A stretch of DNA of 47,617 nt, taken from positions 1 through 47,617 of IMG/VR virus record IMGVR_UViG_3300048839_000532, one strand, 5' to 3'. This DNA comes from a virus. Under the pieces are notes generated by a model. That model saw only the letters and a program-made list of their open reading frames with translations. It was not told the DNA's origin and searched no databases. This document shows, in pieces, positions 7,114-13,203 of the stretch; position 1 is the first letter of the stretch; every line of letters begins with the position of its first letter. A program made the translations under genes and the position numbers.

Positions 7114-7670
7114 TGTTTGACCTCACTATACAGGCGGATTAATCGCTTCAATTCATGACGGCGCATTCGTTCCCGAGCATAAACAGCAGCATCAGCAGCA
7201 TAAACAGCAGCATCAGCAGCATAAGCAGCATCAGCAGCAGCATCAGCAGCAGCATCAGCAGCAGCATCAGCAGCAGCAGCAGCATAAGCAGCATAAGCAG
7301 CAGCAGCAGCAGCAGCAGCAGCATAAGCAGCACGGCGAGCTTGTTGCAATTCCAACGAATCGGCTTTACCTAGCGCAAATCGGCGAGCCACTTTGATTGC
7401 GTTTAAGCTACTCTCATCCCACTTGCTTGGATGGATTTGATTTAGCGCTTGCTCGGCACACCAACAGGCAAATAGGCGCTTAGTTTTGTCATCCGGTAGC
7501 GCGCGAATTCCGACCCAAATGCGGTCAACCAGCTCGATTGATTCGTCTTTTAAGACTTCCCGCCAGGAATCATAGCCGCGGGTGATTTGCGCGTCATATT
7601 GTGTAATCGCGCGGTCACAAGGGTTTAACGCCAGGATTTGCGCGCGGTCTATTTTGATTTTTGTTTTCAT
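7110..7670 (-). CDS. Ala-Ala-Tyr/Asp repeat protein, Imm-5-like (short copy)
   Basis: 186 residues. The N-terminal about 105 residues hold a conserved helical part (ILALNPCDRAITQYD, DRIWVGIRALPDDKTKRLFACWCAEQ), followed by about 55 residues built from Ala-Ala-Tyr and Ala-Ala-Asp triplets, then a basic C-terminal helix (RERMRRHELKRLIRLY). This layout matches a family common in phages and actinobacteria, annotated by analogy as putative immunity proteins (Imm-5-like); the biochemical role is not established. The gene is a paralogue of the one at 7875-8639 with a shorter repeat. ATG 7670 overlaps the preceding stop, with AGAGG upstream. Confidence 0.75.
   Translation of the reverse strand: MKTKIKIDRAQILALNPCDRAITQYDAQITRGYDSWREVLKDESIELVDRIWVGIRALPDDKTKRLFACWCAEQALNQIHPSKWDESSLNAIKVARRFALGKADSLELQQARRAAYAAAAAAAAAYAAYAAAAADAAADAAADAAADAAYAADAAVYAADAAVYARERMRRHELKRLIRLYSEVKQ
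7179..7336 (-). repeat. Trinucleotide low-complexity array encoding Ala-Ala-Tyr/Asp
   Basis: The plus strand reads as irregular alternations of GCAGCATAA and GCAGCATCA units. On the coding strand these become GCT GCT TAT/GAT. Unit length is a multiple of three, so slippage changes repeat number without a frameshift. Confidence 0.9.
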
Positions 7671-7885
7671 TGGTTCCTCTCAGAATCAGATAGACAGGGG
7701 TTATCAGGGGTGAATGATTCATCTACCCAGCCACATTCAGGGCATTCATAGCCAATATCTACGAGCTTTTCTAAGCATCCGCTCGTGGCGCGATGCTGCC
7801 ATCCTTCTCGTTTTCTTAATTCCAGTTCGGCGGCGGCAAGCGCAAAAACGAAGCGCCGCCCGTTGATTTGTCGTTTATTTTTCAT
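7667..7885 (-). CDS. Hybrid of MKNKRQ-family N-terminus and zinc ribbon
   Basis: 72 residues from ATG 7885 (an in-frame TTG at 7894 is less likely). Residues 1-42 copy the start of the gene at 6466-7113; the remainder (YECPECGWVDESFTPDNPC, ending SERNQ) matches the end of the small zinc-ribbon protein at 8636-8770. It therefore looks like a fusion produced during tandem duplication of the module. The CPECGW pair and a further Cys could bind zinc. It is coupled by overlap to repeat-protein genes on both sides. Confidence 0.7.
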   Translation of the reverse strand: MKNKRQINGRRFVFALAAAELELRKREGWQHRATSGCLEKLVDIGYECPECGWVDESFTPDNPCLSDSERNQ

Positions 7886-8639
7886 CTCTGGCAATCCTTT
7901 TGTGGGTGGTGATTAGCTTCTTCAGTGTGTGACGGTGCATTTTGTGGCGGGCAGCAGCATCATAAGCAGCATAAGCAGCAGCAGCAGCAGCAGCATAAGC
8001 AGCATCATAAGCAGCATCATAAGCAGCATCAGCAGCAGCATAAGCAGCAGCATCAGCAGCAGCATAAGCAGCATCATAAGCAGCATCAGCATAAGCATAA
8101 GCAGCAGCATCAGCAGCAGCATCAGCAGCATCATAAGCAGCATAAGCAGCAGCATCATAAGCAGCAGCATCAGCATAAGCAGCAGCAGCATAAGCAGCAG
8201 CAGCAGCAGCATCATCATAAGCAGCAGCATAAGCAGCATAAGCAGCATAAGCAGCAGCATCAGCAGCAGCATAAGCAGCATAAGCAGCAGCAGCAGCGGC
8301 ACGGCGAGCTGTTTGCAGCTCCAATGTATTTACTTTGCCATTTGCGAAATCACGAGCCACCTTGATTGCATTTAAACTGCGTTCATCCCATTTGCTTGGG
8401 TGAATCTGATTTAGCGCTTGCTCAGCGCACCAACAGGCGAACAAGCGTTTTTGCCGGTCATCGGGTAGCGCGCGAATACCAACCCAAATACGGTCAAGAG
8501 GCTCGATTGATTCGTCTTTCAGGCAATCAATCCAGGAATTATAGCCTTGGCTGATTTGTGCGTCATACTGTGTCACCGCACGACCGCATGGCGTCAGAGC
8601 TAGGATTTGTTCGCGCTCAATTCTAGTTTTACTTTTCAT
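7875..8639 (-). CDS. Ala-Ala-Tyr/Asp repeat protein, Imm-5-like (long copy)
   Basis: 254 residues. The first 110 are highly similar to the short paralogue at 7110-7670 (QILALTPCGRAVTQYDAQIS, DRIWVGIRALPDD), followed by about 115 residues of Ala with Tyr or Asp at every third to fourth position, roughly twice the length of the other copy, and a basic His-rich C-terminus. Such repeats could form a long helical or solenoid surface. ATG 8639 lies in the repeated junction GAGAGGAACCAATGAAA also used at 7670. Function unknown; the Imm-5-like assignment rests on family resemblance recalled from other phages. Confidence 0.75.
   Translation of the reverse strand: MKSKTRIEREQILALTPCGRAVTQYDAQISQGYNSWIDCLKDESIEPLDRIWVGIRALPDDRQKRLFACWCAEQALNQIHPSKWDERSLNAIKVARDFANGKVNTLELQTARRAAAAAAYAAYAAADAAAYAAYAAYAAAYDDAAAAAAYAAAAYADAAAYDAAAYAAYDAADAAADAAAYAYADAAYDAAYAAADAAAYAAADAAYDAAYDAAYAAAAAAAYAAYDAAARHKMHRHTLKKLITTHKRIARDEK
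7950..8300 (-). repeat. Long trinucleotide array encoding Ala-Ala-Tyr/Asp
   Basis: About 350 bases made almost entirely of GCA, TAA and TCA triplets on the plus strand (GCAGCATAAGCAGCATCA pattern). The coding strand is GCT, TAT and GAT. The array is over twice the length of the related one at 7179-7336, so array length clearly varies. Confidence 0.9.
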
Positions 8640-8770
8640 TGGTTCCTCTCATAATCGGTAAGGCAGGGATTATCACTTTCGACCTCTTCCCAGCCGCACA
8701 CAGGGCATTCATAACCCTGCGTGTAGCGGTTGTATTCTGTTTTGTCGGATTCGCAATCGGGGCAGTTCAT
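8636..8770 (-). CDS. 44-residue zinc-ribbon protein
   Basis: Reading from ATG 8770 the product begins MNCPDCESDKTEYNRY and continues with YECPVCGW and a C-terminal DNPCLTDYERNQ: two CxxC pairs of a zinc ribbon. It overlaps both neighbours with ATGA junctions (8767-8770 and 8636-8639). The last 25 residues are homologous to the C-terminus of the hybrid gene at 7667-7885, making this the parent or sibling of that fusion. Role unknown. Confidence 0.75.
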   Translation of the reverse strand: MNCPDCESDKTEYNRYTQGYECPVCGWEEVESDNPCLTDYERNQ

Positions 8771-9210
8771 GACGCAATCACCAATTCGTCAAGCTTGGAT
8801 GCGTCAACAAGCCATAGCCAGCGGCTGGCAAGTATTTTGGAGTTGTTTGCGGTAACAAGCATTGAGCCATCGTCACGAATAATGATTTCAAGGTTGACAG
8901 TGTCATAGTCAGGCAAGAGGTTGTTTTGCCCAATCCAGTCGATAAGCTGTTTTGATGGTTGCAGCTCAAAATAACGACCGTAAGTATTTTGTTCTGGGCG
9001 ATGGTCACGAACACCGACAAAGGATGACAGCCAGCAAGGCGCGGGCTTCTCTGTCGTGCGCCCGGTGCGCTTACTGAATGTGTGCTCAACGGTTTGATAG
9101 GTGTGCGCAATCATACGCGGACCGCCCGGCTTGGGCAGCTCGCATGGTTTAAGCTTGAACCAATCAGCCGGGTCGTGCTCTTGCAAGTAAAGTGGTTTTG
9201 GTGTGTACAT
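8767..9210 (-). CDS. Hypothetical protein opening the duplicated-module operon
   Basis: 147 residues from ATG 9210 (MYTPKPLYLQEHDPADWFKL), chosen because GGGAGAATTTGAC stands immediately upstream, the same leader as at the clamp gene; the frame is open to 9264 but lacks such a site. Contains a beta-rich C-terminal half (DTVNLEIIIRDDGSMLVTAN). No family recognised. It is the first gene of the operon 9210 to 6192, all coupled by short overlaps. Confidence 0.7.
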   Translation of the reverse strand: MYTPKPLYLQEHDPADWFKLKPCELPKPGGPRMIAHTYQTVEHTFSKRTGRTTEKPAPCWLSSFVGVRDHRPEQNTYGRYFELQPSKQLIDWIGQNNLLPDYDTVNLEIIIRDDGSMLVTANNSKILASRWLWLVDASKLDELVIAS

Positions 9211-9243
9211 TGTCAAATTCTCCCAAATTAGTACCCTGTATGG

Positions 9244-9263
9244 TGCCACTACGGATAGTGGCA
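9244..9263. promoter_or_regulatory. Perfect 8-4-8 palindrome between clamp and next gene
   Basis: TGCCACTA-CGGA-TAGTGGCA lies between the stop of the clamp gene and the start at 9210. No U-tract follows on either strand, so it is more likely an operator or an mRNA-stabilising hairpin than a classic terminator. GTACCCTGTATGGTGCC just to its left is a second partial dyad. Confidence 0.5.
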
Positions 9264-9275
9264 TGAGAAAGGTAG

Positions 9276-10166
9276 CTATTTTGTTTGGACGGGCATCAAA
9301 AGGTGGCGAACACTGGATGCCTCATAGCGAAAAACAACGGGCTTAAGCGGGGTGCTGTAAAGCATGGTGACATCACGGTCATGGTTCAGTGCTTGCGCCA
9401 GGAACTCGGCGCAAAAAGTGACCTTGAAACGGTCCAAGAGCCCATCCTTATCATTCACGAGAATGGAGCGCTTGTATTCAAAGAAGTCATGCACCACAGT
9501 GATATTGCAATCGACTTCAAGCGCGCGTTTTTCGTTCTGGGAAAAATTTAGAGTGATGATGCCGTGCTTTGCGGAATCTTTCTTTGTTTCGGCAATGTAG
9601 CAAGCTTGCTCGATTTGCTTGGCAGCTTCTATCAATGATTCAACAGGCGAGTGAGAGCCAAAGCGCATAGCAGATTTGATGTTCAAAAGATTGATACTTT
9701 GCAGCTTGCTTTCGTCAGGGAACAACTCCATGTAGCGCGGATATTGACCTTCGATAAGATTTCCTGACACCAGTTGATTGTAGTCGTGGTCGTGGATAAC
9801 AAAAGCAGAACCACGAACAACAAGATAAAAACCCATCTTCTTGGCGGACGCCGCGCGACTAGCAGTGATGAATTCTTTGGCGGGGACATTTTTGTTGAAA
9901 GACGAATAAATCCCTGATGCGCGAAACTCACCATGTGCCAAGCGGCTGCTGTCGGTTGCGCACACATGCAACTGCCCATCACGAACGTCAAAATTAATGG
10001 CGCTCAAAACAGGCGTTAAATCGTATTTTGAGGTACTGGCGCAAATCGCTATCTTGTTGACAATGCTCTTGATTTCTACTGGCTCAAAGAACAGTGATGA
10101 TGTATCGGCAGCGCCCGCTTCAAATCCCGGCGCAACACGGTTGTCATTCTTAGTAGTGGTGGTCAT
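9276..10166 (-). CDS. Beta sliding-clamp (DnaN) homologue, apparently two-domain
   Basis: 296 residues from ATG 10166 behind GGGAGAATTTGAT. Residues about 28-150 match bacterial clamp domain 2: VLSAINFDVRDGQLHVCATD with RLA following (compare LNGVLFE...VATDGHRLA), then GNLIEGQYPRYMELFP (compare SRLIEGKFPDYxxxxP). The rest fits domain 3, ending PLKPVVFRYEASSVRHLLMP with the typical YLIMP-type C-terminus. Bacterial clamps are about 366 residues with three domains; here nothing resembles domain 1, and about 25 linker residues precede domain 2. It would tether a polymerase or repair enzymes to DNA. No phage polymerase is seen, so host polymerase III is the likely partner. Confidence 0.85.
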   Translation of the reverse strand: MTTTTKNDNRVAPGFEAGAADTSSLFFEPVEIKSIVNKIAICASTSKYDLTPVLSAINFDVRDGQLHVCATDSSRLAHGEFRASGIYSSFNKNVPAKEFITASRAASAKKMGFYLVVRGSAFVIHDHDYNQLVSGNLIEGQYPRYMELFPDESKLQSINLLNIKSAMRFGSHSPVESLIEAAKQIEQACYIAETKKDSAKHGIITLNFSQNEKRALEVDCNITVVHDFFEYKRSILVNDKDGLLDRFKVTFCAEFLAQALNHDRDVTMLYSTPLKPVVFRYEASSVRHLLMPVQTK

Positions 10167-10197
10167 TATCAAATTCTCCCGTATAAAAGCAAACTAT

Positions 10198-10214
10198 GCT
10201 ACCTGAAAGATAGC
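10198..10214 (-). promoter_or_regulatory. Operator-like element upstream of the clamp gene
   Basis: GCTACC-TGAAA-GATAGC, a 6-5-6 dyad embedded in a larger perfect inverted repeat TATGCTA...TAGCATA. On the leftward strand it overlaps a possible extended -10 (TGCTATCTT) about 40 bases before the clamp start. Same pattern as the other dispersed sites. Confidence 0.65.
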
Positions 10215-10245
10215 ATAGCATACTACAGTACTATGAGAGGTTAAA

Positions 10246-10629
10246 TTATTCGAGGGAATCAACGCGGGTTTCAAGCCGGGTTAGTTTCTGGTTCAGGGTT
10301 TCCAGCTCTCGCCATATAGAGGTTTGTTTATCGGCGTAGGTTTTGAAGTCCACATATCGGACGTCATCGGCGGGTGGTGATTCTGGTTTAGACTCGAGCG
10401 CGGCAAGGCGTGCGTCCAGCTCGTCACACCGGCAGATAGACCGGGTAGTGACGGGTCCAGCTTCAGGTGCCCCGACCTGAGAGGAGTAGACGCGGTTACC
10501 GCATGGCTCGCAATATCTACGCTTTGAGGGAAGCATGAAGATAATAGGGTCGCCCGGCATGATGGTTTTAGGGCAACCGCCACATTTGAACGACCTATCG
10601 GCGATAGTAGGGAATAGTTTTTCAGGCAT
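10246..10629 (-). CDS. Treble-clef zinc-finger protein with coiled-coil tail
   Basis: 127 residues. Residues 14-45 contain FKCGGCPKTIMPGDPIIF and CEPCG, two CxxC pairs in a treble-clef-like spacing; residues 65-127 contain a further CRC and a leucine-spaced helix (IWRELETLNQKLTRLETRV), a clear coiled coil. Probably an oligomeric DNA- or protein-binding accessory factor. ATG 10629 is one base from the end of the upstream gene. No specific family assigned. Confidence 0.65.
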   Translation of the reverse strand: MPEKLFPTIADRSFKCGGCPKTIMPGDPIIFMLPSKRRYCEPCGNRVYSSQVGAPEAGPVTTRSICRCDELDARLAALESKPESPPADDVRYVDFKTYADKQTSIWRELETLNQKLTRLETRVDSLE

Positions 10630-10904
10630 TATTTAGCGTCCTTATTGAGTAAGAGTTTTAAGGTGGTTAGCATGTCGACCGAGCCGGGTTCCGCTTCGAG
10701 CATACGCAGTGAAGCGTTAAGAGCTGCTGTTTCGGTGGCACCCAGGCGATTAAATAGAACTGCCGAATACAGTGCGGCACGAACCTTGTCAATGCTAAGC
10801 GCCGGGATGTCAGGCAGTTCTATATCTAGTGTTTCATTGGCATACATTATCGCCACTTTCAAAGCGGTCTTGTCGAGCCTATCGGCTTCATTTTGTTTCG
10901 GCAT
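10629..10904 (-). CDS. Small helical hypothetical protein
   Basis: 91 residues, mainly alpha-helical, with regular Leu/Ala spacing (ALSIDKVRAALYSAVLFNRL). ATG 10904 follows GGGAGGATAGAATTT. A leftward promoter candidate, TTGAGT with 17 bases to CTATTC, lies just upstream. Forms a two-gene unit with the zinc-finger gene. Family unknown. Confidence 0.65.
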   Translation of the reverse strand: MPKQNEADRLDKTALKVAIMYANETLDIELPDIPALSIDKVRAALYSAVLFNRLGATETAALNASLRMLEAEPGSVDMLTTLKLLLNKDAK

Positions 10905-11365
10905 AAATTCTATCCTCCCGAATAGTGCCGTAATACCGCTTCACTCAAGCCATATTACGCGCGTAATTAATTAATTAGTTAGTTGTATTGTGTGCACGGC
11001 GTCCGGGCTCCGTCCCGGCGCATCGTGCTAACTCAGTTAGTTAATTAATAATTGTGGTCACTTGATAACTGAGAGTCAAATTAATTGTGCAATTTGTGAC
11101 CACATTCTAATTGATTGGTAGTAATTGCCAGTCTCTTGAGGAGCCTGGCGTACTACTTGGCTAGTTAATTGCAAGACATCTGTATCATACAGTAATACGG
11201 TAGCCAAGTGCAAAACAGCCCTGCAAATAGCATCGGAAGTTGCAACGGATAATCGTGGTAACACCAAACAGAATCAGACCAAGCGGTCTTAAAAGAACTG
11301 GACTGATGTCATATAGACAATCAATCCAGTGTAAGCAGTCCAGTTAAAATGAGGCTGGAGAAGGG
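10905..11365. other. Non-coding region with serial inverted repeats (RNA or origin candidate)
   Basis: No convincing gene lies in these 461 bases. Seen directly: palindrome ATTACGCGCGTAAT (10954-10967); a strong hairpin 10994-11028 with arms GCACG, GCG, CCGGG around loop CTCCGT; TGTGGTCAC/GTGACCACA (11053-11061, 11096-11104); hairpin 11127-11149 with GCCAG/CTGGC arms; ACTTGGCTA/TAGCCAAGT (11155-11163, 11201-11209) enclosing CTGTATCATACAG; AACTGGACT/AGTCCAGTT (11296-11304, 11337-11345), itself enclosed by AAGCGGTCT/AGACCGCTT (11281-11289, 11392-11400). AT-rich TTAATTAATTAG tracts flank the first hairpin. A structured RNA or a replication origin are the main possibilities. Confidence 0.6.
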
Positions 11366-11548
11366 CTAGGAGAGGAAGGTGGGGGTACACCAGACCGCTT
11401 GCATAAATCGCGCCCAGCCGCCCGGGTAGCGCGCCTCCACGACCTCGGTTACCTCCGAATTACTCAGCCTGTCAGACATGGTCATTCCAATGGACTGGAG
11501 ATAGCAACGCGCTACCGCAACGCTGTGTAATGTGGCTTCAATGCTCAT
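11366..11548 (-). CDS. Small hypothetical protein under its own strong promoter
   Basis: 60 residues from ATG 11548 behind GGGAGAATACGAAC. Sequence MSIEATLHSVAVARCYLQSI, then a short helical part (RLSNSEVTEVVEARYPGGWA). It is isolated, preceded by the best consensus promoter in the genome (11590-11616) and followed by the structured non-coding region. A single small gene behind a repressible strong promoter fits an early takeover or regulatory protein; this is inference. Confidence 0.6.
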   Translation of the reverse strand: MSIEATLHSVAVARCYLQSIGMTMSDRLSNSEVTEVVEARYPGGWARFMQAVWCTPTFLS

Positions 11549-11580
11549 GTTCGTATTCTCCCGAAATACTGTATTACCCT

Positions 11581-11616
11581 GCTACCGCTATTATAGCACA
11601 ACGGTAGCACTGTCAA
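11581..11616 (-). promoter_or_regulatory. Consensus promoter with two overlapping operators (leftward)
   Basis: On the minus strand TTGACA (11616-11611) and TATAAT (11595-11590) are both perfect, with an extended TGC before the -10 and a short 15-base spacer. Dyads GCTACC-GCTAT-TATAGC (11581-11597) and TATAGC-ACAAC-GGTAGC (11592-11608) cover the -10 and spacer. It would drive the gene at 11548. Confidence 0.75.
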
Positions 11617-11801
11617 TAGGTAGTAAAGAGAAAGTGGACTGATGCCAAGTACTGTATTAGAGGGGTACCGCGTGATGGTGTTACTGTACTGCTAGGCGTG
11701 ATAGTAGGCGCGGCTGGGGGCGCGGGCGGAGGGACCGGAAGGGGTGGGTGCCGCTCCCCCAATTTTTTGGTATGGGGCGGGCGTACCTCCCCTCCCTCCA
11801 C
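11613..11801 (-). CDS. Possible proline-rich small protein (doubtful)
   Basis: A 62-codon GTG-start frame rich in Pro/Ala/Thr (PLPVPPPAPPAAPTITPSS). AGGGG lies upstream and it follows the leftward gene that ends at 11836. However, its composition is just what the G/C-rich tract beneath it would give, and its end runs into a promoter. I list it with low confidence. Confidence 0.25.
   Translation of the reverse strand: MEGGEVRPPHTKKLGERHPPLPVPPPAPPAAPTITPSSTVTPSRGTPLIQYLASVHFLFTTY
11714..11749 (+). other. G-quadruplex-forming tract
   Basis: The plus strand carries GGGGG, GGG, GGG, GGGG and GGG runs separated by loops of 3, 4, 7 and 1 bases, satisfying the usual G3+N1-7 rule. About 40 bases later CCTCCCCTCCCTCC gives short G-runs on the other strand. 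The stretch 11640-11835 otherwise holds no convincing gene. Confidence 0.6.
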
Positions 11802-11835
11802 ACAATACCCCTGTCACCTAAATTTTAGTGCTGTA

Positions 11836-12000
11836 CTATCTGTACTCCGGAACCCTGCTCCAGACGCATTGCCTGTCTCTGTAGTTGTAGGTCTTTTTGT
11901 GGTCTGAATCTTCACTGGAAAAGAAGTGGTTCAACTCAACACGACTCTCATCCAGATTCGCCATGAACTCCCTTAACTCCTTCAATTTCTCGATATTCAT
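11836..12000 (-). CDS. Small acidic-helical protein
   Basis: 54 residues from ATG 12000, which overlaps the stop of the preceding gene (ATGA). Begins MNIEKLKELREFMANLDESR, a charged amphipathic helix, and ends in a more basic Tyr/Arg-rich tail (YNYRDRQCVWSRVPEYR). GAAGCGTAA just upstream gives only a weak ribosome site, so translation probably depends on coupling. Third gene of the leftward unit from 12627. Function unknown. Confidence 0.5.
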   Translation of the reverse strand: MNIEKLKELREFMANLDESRVELNHFFSSEDSDHKKTYNYRDRQCVWSRVPEYR

Positions 12001-12431
12001 TTACGCTTCGCTCCTTTTCTTGCTGACTGCTGCTTACGTCTGGTGTACTTGCGCTTGACCGCTTTTGCGATATTCTTCTCCTCCGGCTTCGCAAGAGGCT
12101 TGGCGAAAGGCTCCTCTTTTGTCACCCCCTCGACAAAACTGTCCCGTTTGTGCTCGACTGCGTACCACCCCGAATCAAATCGCAGCATTGACGGCTTCAG
12201 TTGATGCACTCTCAAATCATGCCCCAGTCCCCGAATCGTATCAATTAAAGCAAGCGCAACCCTGGGCGGTGTTTCGGCGTCCAGCAATCGCTCTAAAAGC
12301 CGCAGCAAATGCCACGATTGAAACATGGATTCGTGGGTGGCTGGCACCCCTGGCGCCAATTCTGACGTGTTAGTTGCTTTCATTGCCAAGTCAAGCAAGT
12401 CTTCTTCAAAAATAAACGACTCTTTACTCAT
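11997..12431 (-). CDS. Hypothetical protein with Lys/Arg-rich tail
   Basis: 144 residues from ATG 12431 (MSKESFIFEEDLLDLAMK), chosen for AGGAATAAG upstream. A helical N-terminal domain (SWHLLRLLERLLDAETPPRV) is followed from about residue 100 by a highly basic tail (KAVKRKYTRRKQQSARKGAK), typical of DNA- or RNA-binding. Second gene of the three-gene leftward unit under the divergent promoter at 12.65 kb. Confidence 0.65.
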   Translation of the reverse strand: MSKESFIFEEDLLDLAMKATNTSELAPGVPATHESMFQSWHLLRLLERLLDAETPPRVALALIDTIRGLGHDLRVHQLKPSMLRFDSGWYAVEHKRDSFVEGVTKEEPFAKPLAKPEEKNIAKAVKRKYTRRKQQSARKGAKRK

Positions 12432-12435
12432 GCTC

Positions 12436-12627
12436 TTATTCCTCCAAGGCGTCCAATCGGCCGCCAATACGCTCTTTGAGCTTCCCTATATCCTGTTCAT
12501 CCATACCGGTGTTAGCAGTGATGCGTTTTACCATGTTTGGGGCTAACTGGGTGCACACCAGCGCATAGTACAGAACCCAAACCTCAGTCTGTGTGAACGA
12601 AAACCCCATCCTATTTTGTTTAGCCAC
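12436..12627 (-). CDS. Small hypothetical protein, GTG start
   Basis: 63 residues from GTG 12627 (MAKQNRMGFSFTQTEVWVLY), preceded by AAGGAG at seven bases; longer readings of this frame would run through the divergent promoter. The C-terminal half (ITANTGMDEQDIGKLKERIG) looks helical. First gene of the leftward early unit. Function unknown. Confidence 0.6.
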   Translation of the reverse strand: MAKQNRMGFSFTQTEVWVLYYALVCTQLAPNMVKRITANTGMDEQDIGKLKERIGGRLDALEE

Positions 12628-12638
12628 TGCTAATCTCC

Positions 12639-12679
12639 TTGCTACCGTTGTGATAGCAATGCTATCATTGCGGTAGCAA
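12639..12679. promoter_or_regulatory. Divergent promoter pair on a near-perfect 41-bp palindrome with two operators
   Basis: Rightward: TTGCTA (12639-12644), 18-base spacer, extended -10 TGC-TATCAT (12663-12668). Leftward mirror: TTGCTA (12679-12674) and TATCAC (12655-12650), also 18 bases apart. Dyads GCTACC-GTTGT-GATAGC (12641-12657) and GCTATC-ATTGC-GGTAGC (12661-12677) overlie both -10 elements. It separates the leftward unit (12627) from the rightward one (12696), as a phage early switch would. Confidence 0.75.
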
Positions 12680-12695
12680 GCAAATTTGGAGGAAA

Positions 12696-12986
12696 ATGAA
12701 ACTTCTATATAGTGATATTGAAATCCATGAAGATAAAAACCCGCTCGATGGGCGCGATTTTGTCGTTTACGGCGTCGATTTCGTCCAGTATCCGGAGAGC
12801 GACTCAAAATTCAAAATGCTGAGAGGACAGCTTTCGCTCAACCGCGAGGAGGCAGCGCAGCTTATTGCCATGCTGGTTGATGCCATAGCGGAACCAACCA
12901 CTCTCGCTGGTGAGGCGCGCATCATCAATGACCTAGAAACAATTTCCGAACGAAAAGGGAGAAAAGAACGCAATGCAAGAACCTAG
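12696..12986 (+). CDS. Small hypothetical protein, first rightward early gene
   Basis: 96 residues; ATG 12696 follows GGAGGAAA. Begins MKLLYSDIEIHEDKNPLDGR with beta-rich sequence, then a helical C-terminal half containing LSLNREEAAQLIAMLVDAIAE, and a basic end. The motif 'LxxEEAxxLxxxL' recurs in the genes at 12973 and 13200, so the three may be diverged relatives or share a fold. Function unknown. Confidence 0.65.
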   Translation: MKLLYSDIEIHEDKNPLDGRDFVVYGVDFVQYPESDSKFKMLRGQLSLNREEAAQLIAMLVDAIAEPTTLAGEARIINDLETISERKGRKERNART

Positions 12987-13203
12987 AGCTGGCTCCACGA
13001 CGATTCAATTCAGCGATGACCACAAAGAAATTGTCATCCAAAACAAGGGAAATAAAGGCAACTATATTTCGATAACCCGAGACGGCGAAGAAATTCAAAT
13101 CCAATCACAAATCGACCAGTCCGGGCAGTCAGAGCTGTGTGACTACTATCTCGGTGCGCTGGAATTCCGAATGTTGCTGCAATGGTTGGAGGAGTTGAAA
13201 TGA
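12973..13203 (+). CDS. Small hypothetical protein
   Basis: 76 residues overlapping the previous gene by 14 bases. A beta-strand-rich body (TTIQFSDDHKEIVIQNKG) ends in a helix with ALEFRMLLQWLEELK. The layout of beta sheet then C-terminal Leu-rich helix is the same as in its two neighbours. Not recognised. Confidence 0.6.
   Translation: MQEPRAGSTTIQFSDDHKEIVIQNKGNKGNYISITRDGEEIQIQSQIDQSGQSELCDYYLGALEFRMLLQWLEELK

Noticed and set aside
7179-8300. Resemblance of the GCAGCATAA arrays to a CRISPR or tandem regulatory repeat.
   Set aside because: Units are three to twelve bases, irregular and in frame in two paralogous genes; there are no spacers.
7155-8375. Long open frames on the plus strand and in other minus frames across the repeat arrays (Ser/Ile-, Gln/His- and Leu/Met-rich).
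   Set aside because: They are by-products of the triplet repeats; the Ala-Ala-Tyr/Asp frames have non-repetitive, paralogous flanks and ribosome sites.
11745-11770. GGGG...CCCC followed by AATTTTTT as a rho-independent terminator.
   Set aside because: The T-run is on the plus strand, where no gene ends nearby; the short stem lies inside the G-rich tract, so I kept only the G-quadruplex reading.
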